A stretch of DNA of 37,764 nucleotides from a virus: the IMG/VR virus record IMGVR_UViG_3300032228_000003, positions 1 through 37,764 of that record; one strand, 5' to 3'. This document shows positions 28,650 to 35,494 of the stretch, piece after piece. Position numbers and translations under genes: made by a program. Below the pieces are notes generated by a model, which did not search any database, was not told the origin of the DNA, and worked only from the letters and a program-made list of their open reading frames with translations. The first letter of the stretch is position 1. The number at the start of each line of letters is the position of its first letter.

Positions 28650-28790
28650 ATGCCACTCGCTAAAGGTAAGTCAGACAAGACAATCAGTAAGAACATCTCT
28701 AAGATGGTTAAAGAAGGTCGTCCTCAGAAGCAAGCAGTTGCAATAGCCCTACAGACTGCAGGTAAACCTAAGAAGAAAGCTAAGAAATGA
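28650..28790 (+). CDS. Small basic protein B (46 aa)
   Basis: A 46-residue Lys-rich protein ([20 protein letters not shown]; ends KPKKKAKK) containing [13 protein letters not shown]. This is a recognisable short pattern in many phages ([19 protein letters not shown]) without known function. ATGA overlap with the next gene. Confidence 0.75.
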   Translation: MPLAKGKSDKTISKNISKMVKEGRPQKQAVAIALQTAGKPKKKAKK

Positions 28791-28936
28791 AGCCAGGTCT
28801 CTATGCAAACATAGCTGCCAAGAAAGCTCGTATCAAGGCTGGCTCAGGCGAGAAGATGCGTAAGGTAGGTAGCAAAGGTGCTCCTAGTGCTAAGGACTTT
28901 AAAGATGCTGCTAAGACAGCAAAGAAGAGGAAGTAA
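28787..28936 (+). CDS. Small basic protein C (49 aa)
   Basis: A 49-residue basic protein: [20 protein letters not shown] at the start, then EKMRKVG and a Lys-rich end. '[26 protein letters not shown]' is a phage signature of unknown role. Overlaps both neighbours (ATGA and TAATG). Confidence 0.75.
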   Translation: MKPGLYANIAAKKARIKAGSGEKMRKVGSKGAPSAKDFKDAAKTAKKRK

Positions 28937-29181
28937 TGCCTAAGAAAGCATTCCAAAACCCTGAAGGTGGACTCAACCAGAAAGGTCGAGACTACTACAA
29001 CAAGAAGACTGGATCTAATCTTAAGCCTCCAGTGTCTGCTGCCGAGGCTAAGAAGTCTCCTAAAGCTGCAGGTCGTCGTAAGTCCTTCTGTGCTCGTATG
29101 AGTGGTGTTAAAGGGGCTATGAAGGATGAGAAGGGCAGACCAACTCGTAAGGCTCTAGCACTTAAGAAGTGGGATTGCTAG
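28936..29181 (+). CDS. Small basic protein D (81 aa), conserved phage family
   Basis: An 81-residue protein with 24 Lys/Arg residues: NPEGGLNQKGRDYYNKKTGS, then RRKSFCARMSGVKGAMKDEK and a LALKKWDC end. This is a well-conserved phage protein of unknown function. The CARM motif and the two cysteines are invariant-looking. It is last in the basic cluster and is followed within 10 bases by a promoter. Confidence 0.8.
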   Translation: MPKKAFQNPEGGLNQKGRDYYNKKTGSNLKPPVSAAEAKKSPKAAGRRKSFCARMSGVKGAMKDEKGRPTRKALALKKWDC

Positions 29182-29190
29182 AAATAAAGC

Positions 29191-29219
29191 TTGACTTTTA
29201 TATAAATTTGTGTTATAAT
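29191..29219 (+). promoter_or_regulatory. Sigma70 promoter for tail-tube genes
   Basis: TTGACT (29191-29196), 17-base spacer ending TGTGT, TATAAT (29214-29219). It shares ATAAAGC upstream of the -35 with the promoter at 17208. The transcript would start about 5 bases before ATG 29231, so the adaptor gene would be nearly leaderless. Confidence 0.88.
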
Positions 29220-29230
29220 TATAGGCAATT

Positions 29231-29878
29231 ATGAACTACATCCAACTGGTTAATTCTGTACTACGAAGACTACGGGAAACTGAGGTTTCATCTGTAGCTG
29301 ATAACGCTTACTCTACACTTATTGGTGAGTTCATAAACGATGCTAAGCGTCAGGTAGAAGATGCTTATAGCTGGAATTGCCTTTCTGAGACACTCTCTGC
29401 CACCACTGCTCCTGATATCTTTAACTATATCTTGGTAGGTTCGGGTCAAAGATTTAGAGTAATTGATGTTATCAACCAAACAGCAAGAACTTTTGTAGAA
29501 AATGTCCCTACAGTAACTATGGATTCTTTGTTCCTTTTTGGAACTCCTCCAAAATCTGCCCCAGTTAAATATAACTTTAACGGAACAGATGTTAATGGGG
29601 ACACACTGGTAGATTTATACCCTATTCCTGATGGTGTTTATGATATTCGTTTTAACATTATCAAACCGCAACCAGCGTTACAATCTGATGCTGATATTCT
29701 TTTAGTTCCTTCTGAGCCTGTAATCTTTAATGCTACTGCAAGGGCTTTAGCTGAGCGTGGTGAAGATGGTGGTATCCTAGCAGGTGAAATGGCATTTATC
29801 TACAACCAATCCTTAGCCGACGCTATTGCTATTGAGTCTGGTCGTTATATTGAAGACTCTGCTTGGGTGGCTTATTAA
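29231..29878 (+). CDS. Tail tubular protein A / adaptor (T7 gp11-like)
   Basis: A 215-residue protein forming the ring between portal and nozzle. It begins MNYIQLVNSVLRRLRETEVS, then FINDAKRQVEDAYSWNCL, the typical N-terminus of gp11-like adaptors, with a later DIRFNIIKPQPAL and a C-terminal acidic helix. Position before the gp12-like protein (TAATG overlap) fits. The start has only a weak Shine-Dalgarno (AGG at -8) and a promoter 12 bases upstream. Confidence 0.85.
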   Translation: MNYIQLVNSVLRRLRETEVSSVADNAYSTLIGEFINDAKRQVEDAYSWNCLSETLSATTAPDIFNYILVGSGQRFRVIDVINQTARTFVENVPTVTMDSLFLFGTPPKSAPVKYNFNGTDVNGDTLVDLYPIPDGVYDIRFNIIKPQPALQSDADILLVPSEPVIFNATARALAERGEDGGILAGEMAFIYNQSLADAIAIESGRYIEDSAWVAY

Positions 29879-31476
29879 TGGCTGAAGCTCTAGTCACTGG
29901 CTCGATTGCAGCCCCTGGTTTCTCTGGGTTAAACACTCAGGATAGTTCTATTCAGTTAGACAGTGGGTTTGCATTAGAGGCTAATAACTGCGTAATCGAT
30001 CGCTACGGTCGTATCGGTGCTCGTAAGGGGTGGACTAAGGTCAACACCTCTGCAGCGTCTACAGGCTCGTTTAGAGCCATCTATGAGCTTATTAAGGATG
30101 ATGGTACTGTAGTTATATCTGCAGCAAACAACAAGATATACACTGGAACTACTACCTTAACAGAGGCTGTGGTTCGTAACGGTACTGATACAGCTAACTT
30201 AACTTACACTATTACTGACAACAACTGGCAGATTAGTGGTATGCCTTATGACACAGGAGCTACTCCTTCAGGGCATGGTATCCTGGTTCAAGAAGGTCAT
30301 CCTACTTTATTGTATCATAAGCTAGGTGCTACTGCTCATGCTCATACTGGTGCTTATGGATTCCAGCGTTTAGGTGATGTAGCTACAAACCTACCAGTAG
30401 GAAAGACTGTAACTAACTTTACTCCTAACTGTGTCATGACTGCTTATGGTCGTGTCTGGGTTGCTGACATGCAGGATGATCGTCAGACTGTGTACTTCAG
30501 TGATTTGCTAAACCCAGCTGAATGGAAGACAGGTACATCAGGATACCTTAATATCAGTGAAGTAGTTCCTAACAATGACCCTATCGTGGCTATGGCAGAC
30601 CACAATGGCTTCTTGATTATCTTCTGTACTCGTCATATTGTTATCTATACTAACCCTGTAGATCCGTCACAAATGGTACTGCAAGATGTTATCGTAGGCA
30701 CTGGGTGCTTAGCTAGAGACTCAGTAGTTTCAATTGGTACAGACTTACTGTTCTTGTCTTCTACTGGTGTTCAGTCTTTACAGCGTGTAATCCAAGAGAA
30801 ATCATTACCATTCAGAGACATCTCTAAGAATGTACGAGATGACTTGTTGTCTTTGGTAGCATCAGAAACAGCTAAGAACATCAAGGCTGTTTACTTCCCT
30901 ACGGATGCTTTCTACTTGTTGTCTCTTCCTAGCTCAGGTTTTACTTATTGCTTTGATACTAGGGGTGTTTTAGAGAATGGAGCAGCTAGAACTACTGTTT
31001 GGAAACAGATTAATCCTACAGCATTCTGCTTAACACAGAACAGAGAATTACTGATTGGACAGCCTGGCTACATAGGTAAGTATAATCTGTATGAAGACAA
31101 TGGTGCTAAGTATCGTATGACATACTTCACTAACTACTTTGACTTTGGTTCTGCTACTACGAATAAGATTCTTAAGCGTATCAATGTAACAGCTATTGGC
31201 GGTTCTAATCAGCCTATTGCTATCAAGTGGGGATATGATTATACCCGTAACTACTTTTCTCGTGGTATTGTTCTACAGCGAGTTACTGTGTGGGAATACG
31301 GAGCAGCAGAATATAACATAGCTACATACACTAATGGTATTGCTTTGGATATCGCTAACATTCCAGCATCAGGTTCTGGTACTGTTCTTCAGTTAGGCTT
31401 TGAGTCTGACATTGATGGTACTCCTCTTTCAATTCAGAAGATAGACTTCTTCCTTAAACAAGGTAAAACACTATGA
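29878..31476 (+). CDS. Tail tubular protein B / nozzle (T7 gp12-like)
   Basis: A 532-residue beta-propeller-type nozzle protein. It begins with SIAAPGFSGLNTQDSSIQLDSGFALEA and NNCVIDRYGRIGARKGWTK, a widely conserved opening of podovirus nozzle/stabilisation proteins, then HNGFLIIFCTRHIVIYT and an SSTGVQSLQ segment. ATG 29878 (MAEALVTGS) is chosen over the upstream start at 29863 because it overlaps the adaptor stop (TAATG). Confidence 0.88.
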   Translation: MAEALVTGSIAAPGFSGLNTQDSSIQLDSGFALEANNCVIDRYGRIGARKGWTKVNTSAASTGSFRAIYELIKDDGTVVISAANNKIYTGTTTLTEAVVRNGTDTANLTYTITDNNWQISGMPYDTGATPSGHGILVQEGHPTLLYHKLGATAHAHTGAYGFQRLGDVATNLPVGKTVTNFTPNCVMTAYGRVWVADMQDDRQTVYFSDLLNPAEWKTGTSGYLNISEVVPNNDPIVAMADHNGFLIIFCTRHIVIYTNPVDPSQMVLQDVIVGTGCLARDSVVSIGTDLLFLSSTGVQSLQRVIQEKSLPFRDISKNVRDDLLSLVASETAKNIKAVYFPTDAFYLLSLPSSGFTYCFDTRGVLENGAARTTVWKQINPTAFCLTQNRELLIGQPGYIGKYNLYEDNGAKYRMTYFTNYFDFGSATTNKILKRINVTAIGGSNQPIAIKWGYDYTRNYFSRGIVLQRVTVWEYGAAEYNIATYTNGIALDIANIPASGSGTVLQLGFESDIDGTPLSIQKIDFFLKQGKTL

Positions 31477-32537
31477 GTAATTACACCAAGGCAACTAACT
31501 TTGCTACTAAAGATACCTTACCTACAGGCGATTCAAACAAGATTGTTAAGGGTACAGAAATAGATAACGAGTTCAACGCTATCTCTGGTGCTATCAGCTC
31601 TAAAGCGGACATAGCTTCTCCTTCTCTGACAGGAACTCCAACATCTCCTACACCTACAGCTGGTTCTAACACTACTCAAATAGCTAACACTGCTTATGTC
31701 CGTGGTGAGTTAACTACTTTAATTCCTTCTGGTATCATTCTATTATGGTCTGGAGCTATTGCATCTATTCCTACAGGATGGGTACTGTGTAACGGTGCTA
31801 ATAGTACTCCTGACTTACGAGATAGGTTCGTAGTCGGTGCTGGTACTACCTATGCTGTCAATGCTACAGGTGGTGCTAACACTGTAACGCTTGATGTTAC
31901 AATGATTCCTGCACATACGCATAGTTTGTCTGCTTCAGGAACAACAGCCAACGCTTCAACAGACCATACCCATTCTTTAAGTGCTAGTGGAACAACAAGT
32001 GGACACAGTAATGACCACGTCCACTCAGGAACAACCAGTGCTGTCAGCAACGACCATAACCACACATTTAGTGGCACTTCTTCTGGACAGAGTAACACAC
32101 ACAGCCACTCAGCAACATCTACTGATTCAGGACACCAGCACAGCATGGCTACTCCTGGAGGACAAGGCTCTGTAAATGCTGGTAATAACTTACTTGGTCA
32201 GCATACTGAAGGCTCTCAAGGAGAAGTAAAACTCACTAGAGTTGGTAATGCAAGCATTACCACATCTATTGGAAACGCTAGTGCAGACCATAATCATACT
32301 TACAGTGGCACTACTTCTGGTATCTCTGCAAACCATACACACACTGTTACAACAGGTGGTGTAAGTGCTGACCACAATCACACAGTAACTGTAACAGGTA
32401 CGTCGGGTGCGATGTCTGCTAATGCGGTACACAATCACACAGTAACTGTTTCAGGAACTTCTGGCTCTGTTGGTGGTGGACTTGCTCACGAGAATCGTCC
32501 TCCTTATTTCGCACTTGCTTACATTATGAAGCTGTAA
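31473..32537 (+). CDS. Tail collar-domain protein with HxH repeats
   Basis: A 354-residue tail protein. Residues about 86-124 are a Phage_Tail_Collar domain (IPSGIILLWSGAIASIPTGW, WVLCNGANSTPDLRDRF). From about 147 to 325 run about ten His-x-His pairs in Gly/Ser/Thr repeats (THSLS, DHTHSL, DHVHSG, DHNHTF, THSHSA, HQHSM, NHTHTV, DHNHTV, VHNHTV). In T4 gp12 and in lambda and related fibres such HxH sets bind a metal in the trimer axis. The N-terminus carries the NEFNAISGAISSKAD linker. It ends in ENRPPYFALAYIMKL, the usual collar C-terminus. ATGA overlap with the nozzle gene. Confidence 0.9.
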   Translation: MSNYTKATNFATKDTLPTGDSNKIVKGTEIDNEFNAISGAISSKADIASPSLTGTPTSPTPTAGSNTTQIANTAYVRGELTTLIPSGIILLWSGAIASIPTGWVLCNGANSTPDLRDRFVVGAGTTYAVNATGGANTVTLDVTMIPAHTHSLSASGTTANASTDHTHSLSASGTTSGHSNDHVHSGTTSAVSNDHNHTFSGTSSGQSNTHSHSATSTDSGHQHSMATPGGQGSVNAGNNLLGQHTEGSQGEVKLTRVGNASITTSIGNASADHNHTYSGTTSGISANHTHTVTTGGVSADHNHTVTVTGTSGAMSANAVHNHTVTVSGTSGSVGGGLAHENRPPYFALAYIMKL

Positions 32538-32839
32538 TGGTTAAAGTACCAGTGGTAAATCGTAAAGATTATACGATGTACTTAGAGTTGTTTGAAGGGA
32601 TGTTGTGGTTTCATACAGATGTATATCGATGGACTGCAAAAGTAAAGAAAGAATACCTTAAAGATTTAGATGTATTACAGAGTTTAGTAACAGTGCCATT
32701 AGCAGCTTTAGTAGAAGACAACGATAGTAAACTAGCTAAGTTTGGAACATCTACTGGATGGATTAAGATTAATAGAGTAACATTTAATGATATAAATTAT
32801 GATGTATATACTAGGAGCAAAACATGGGTAAGGCAGTAA
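32537..32839 (+). CDS. Hypothetical protein (100 aa)
   Basis: A 100-residue basic protein (MVKVPVVNRKDYTMYLELFE; WKVK-like RWTAKVKKEYLKDLDVLQS). It is loosely reminiscent of the short GNAT-like proteins seen beside podovirus tail genes, with SKLAKFGTSTGW where those have a KF-K-FGF stretch; I cannot confirm it. It overlaps both neighbours (TAATG before, 16 bases after). More AT-rich than its neighbours. Confidence 0.65.
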   Translation: MVKVPVVNRKDYTMYLELFEGMLWFHTDVYRWTAKVKKEYLKDLDVLQSLVTVPLAALVEDNDSKLAKFGTSTGWIKINRVTFNDINYDVYTRSKTWVRQ

Positions 32840-34458
32840 GTGGAATAATTGGCGGTGTAGCCAATATCTTTACAGGTGCTGATAACACTAGAGCAGCTGG
32901 TGAACAAGCTTCTGCAGCTCAGGCTCAAGCAGCTAGAGACGCATCAGCAGCTGCAGCGTTCCGTCCTGTAGGGATGACAACTCGCTTTGGTACTTCTCAG
33001 TTTACTCGTGAGATTGATCCAAAGACTGGGATGCCCTACATCTCTGCAGCTGGATACACTCCTGCTAGTGAATTTTCTGGACTACAGAACCAACTCTTTG
33101 GTGGGTTTGGTGGTGGCTTAGAATATGCTCAACAACAAGGACAGTCATTAGGTGCTCTTGCTCCAGCAGCTCAGCAGTTGTTTGGATTAGGTGGACAGAT
33201 TCTACCTACAGAATATCAAACTGCTCCTTCTGCAGAAGCACAGGCTTTGTCTGCTCAATATCAACAGGCAATGCAGGGGTTATTACCCAGCTCTTATCAG
33301 TCTGCTGCATCTCCTGAAGCACAAGCTGCTGCTCAGCAATACCGACAATTTGCTGGTATGCTTGCTCCTACTTCTGTAGGTACTCAAGCTTCTCCAGAGG
33401 CTCAGGCATATGCTCAGCAGTTACAAGGACTATCAAGCCAGTTAATTCCTAGTTCATTTCAGACTTCTGCATCACCAGAGGCTCAAGCACTAGCACAACA
33501 GTTTCAACGTACTGGTGCAGGTTACTTAGCTCAATCTCCTGAAGAGGCTCGTGCTGAATATGTTCGTACACAACAAGCTGCTTTAGCTCCTGGTCAAGAA
33601 CAACAATTAGCTGGTATTCGTAATCAGTTATTCCAGACTGGTCGTGGTGGTTTAGCTACAGGTGGTACATCTGCTGGTGGACTACAACAGACTAACCCAG
33701 AGATGGCTGCTTACTATAACTCATTAGCACAGCAGAACTTAAACATTGGTGCAGGTGCAGAACAAGCTGCTCAGCAACGTCAGTCTCTTGGTTTAGGTAT
33801 GTTAGGTCAAGGCTATCAGACAACTGCTCAAGCACAAGAAGTAGCTCGTCAGAACATGTTACAGAACTTAGGCTTAGGTACTCAGTTAGGTGGTCAGGCT
33901 CTTGGTACAACTCAGACAGCGCAAGAGATTGCTCGTCAGAATATGTTACAGAATCTAGGACTAAGTACTCAGTTGACAGGACAGGCTTTAGGTACACAAC
34001 AAACAGCACAACAGATCTCAGAACAGAACCTGTTGAATCGTTTAGGCTTAGGTTTAGGCTTCGGTCAACAGGCTTACCAGACTACTGCTACTGCTCAGGA
34101 TCTTGCTCGTCAACGTGCTGCTGCAGATATCGGCTTAGGTGCTGGTCTCTTTGGTACTGGTGCTGCATTGCTTGGTACTCAAGCTACTGGTATGGCTGGT
34201 GCTTATGCTCCATTACAGACTCAGTTAGGATTAGCTGGTCAGGTAGAACAGATGGCTCAGATGCCGTTACAACTTGGTATCCAGTTAGGTCAAGCTCAAC
34301 AGCCTGGTCAAACAGCTGGTGCTCAGATGTATCAGTCTGGAATGAATCAATCTGCTCAGACTCAGTACGGTTCTACTCAAGCTGCTAACGCTGCTAATGC
34401 TCAGTTCTGGGGTGGTTTAGTTGGTGCAGTTGGTACTGCTGCAGCTGGAAGAAGATAA
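32824..34458 (+). CDS. Gln/Ala-rich internal virion-type protein with tandem repeats
   Basis: A 544-residue low-complexity protein. The N-terminus (MGKAVSGIIGGVANIFTGAD) is a short glycine/hydrophobic helix as in small podovirus internal virion proteins. Residues about 135-240 have four ASPEAQA...LLPSS units of about 28 residues. Residues about 335-420 have three TAQEIARQNMLQNLGLGTQL units of about 27 residues. The C-terminus has a hydrophobic Gly segment (FWGGLVGAVGTAAAG). The gp14-like position suggests DNA ejection through the envelope. Function inferred. Confidence 0.75.
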   Translation: MGKAVSGIIGGVANIFTGADNTRAAGEQASAAQAQAARDASAAAAFRPVGMTTRFGTSQFTREIDPKTGMPYISAAGYTPASEFSGLQNQLFGGFGGGLEYAQQQGQSLGALAPAAQQLFGLGGQILPTEYQTAPSAEAQALSAQYQQAMQGLLPSSYQSAASPEAQAAAQQYRQFAGMLAPTSVGTQASPEAQAYAQQLQGLSSQLIPSSFQTSASPEAQALAQQFQRTGAGYLAQSPEEARAEYVRTQQAALAPGQEQQLAGIRNQLFQTGRGGLATGGTSAGGLQQTNPEMAAYYNSLAQQNLNIGAGAEQAAQQRQSLGLGMLGQGYQTTAQAQEVARQNMLQNLGLGTQLGGQALGTTQTAQEIARQNMLQNLGLSTQLTGQALGTQQTAQQISEQNLLNRLGLGLGFGQQAYQTTATAQDLARQRAAADIGLGAGLFGTGAALLGTQATGMAGAYAPLQTQLGLAGQVEQMAQMPLQLGIQLGQAQQPGQTAGAQMYQSGMNQSAQTQYGSTQAANAANAQFWGGLVGAVGTAAAGRR

Positions 34459-34468
34459 GGAAAATATT

Positions 34469-35494
34469 ATGGCTATTGCTCCAAGTTTTACTACAGGTTT
34501 ACTAGGATACGATCCTATAGAACAACAACGTCAACAGCAGAAGCTATGGGCTGGTATGTATGGTCAAGCTTCTTCTCCATATGAGAAGATTGGTATGGGT
34601 GTTGGTCAGTTAGGTGCTGCCTTAATTGGTGGTCTAAGTGGAGAGAGTGCTGCTCAGAAAAGAGAAAGAACTTTACTAAGCGTTAAAGACGCAGCAGATC
34701 AACAGTTTACTCCTGGTTCTCCAGAGTACTTTAAGTTCGTTGCTGATAACTTACCTGCTGGTGCTGAGTATTCACAAAGCAGAGACTTAGCTAATCAAGA
34801 GTTTGCAAAAGCAAGAAAAGCTGCTGATGAAGCATTTGCTGCTGAGAGAAAAGGAGTTCGTGAAGATCCAGAATCTTTAGATGTGTTTGCTCCTAAGTAT
34901 GCTACACCTCTGTTAGCTAAAGCACAAGCCAAAGGATTTGATCCTGAGAAAGAAGCTGTTCCTCAGACGACAGAAGAGATTAAAGCTTTCGCTAAACTCT
35001 ATGACTTAGATAAAGATCCTAACTACAATCGGTTAATGACACTTCGTACACTTGCTGATAAAGAAGCTACTAAAGAAGCACAAAGAGCAGAGAAAGAAGC
35101 ACTGACTATCGATAAGATTAAGTCGACCATCAATAAGAACAAAGCTGATCTTGGTAAAATTGCTAGTGATAAGTTTGAAGCAGGTAATCGTTGGAATCAA
35201 GAACGTGAAGCAGCTCTTAATCTGTTCACTGCAAACAAGCTTGATCCTACTAAGCCACTAAAAGGTATTAACCTAGCTAACACTGAGTTAGTAAGAGCAC
35301 AAAGCGTAGCTCTTCGTGAGCCTTGGACTGGTAAAGCTGGTGAAAAAGTTACTCCTTCAGGAACTACACCTTCTGCGCCAGCTGCTGGAACTCCAGATAT
35401 CAAACAACAAGTAGAAAGATTAGGACAAGTATACGAGCCAGCTAAGTATGATTATCGTATCGTTAATGGTCAAGTACAACGCAGGGCTAAATAA
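34469..35494 (+). CDS. Internal virion protein, helical (341 aa)
   Basis: A 341-residue charged helical protein. It begins MAIAPSFTTGLLGYDPIEQQ and carries GMGVGQLGAALIGGLSG, then long Lys/Glu-rich helices (for example LADKEATKEAQRAEKEALTI). ATG 34469 is selected because AAGGAA precedes it; the longest frame starts at 34421 inside the upstream gene. It lies between the repeat protein and the 909-residue protein in an ejection-protein array like T7 gp14-gp15-gp16. Confidence 0.75.
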   Translation: MAIAPSFTTGLLGYDPIEQQRQQQKLWAGMYGQASSPYEKIGMGVGQLGAALIGGLSGESAAQKRERTLLSVKDAADQQFTPGSPEYFKFVADNLPAGAEYSQSRDLANQEFAKARKAADEAFAAERKGVREDPESLDVFAPKYATPLLAKAQAKGFDPEKEAVPQTTEEIKAFAKLYDLDKDPNYNRLMTLRTLADKEATKEAQRAEKEALTIDKIKSTINKNKADLGKIASDKFEAGNRWNQEREAALNLFTANKLDPTKPLKGINLANTELVRAQSVALREPWTGKAGEKVTPSGTTPSAPAAGTPDIKQQVERLGQVYEPAKYDYRIVNGQVQRRAK

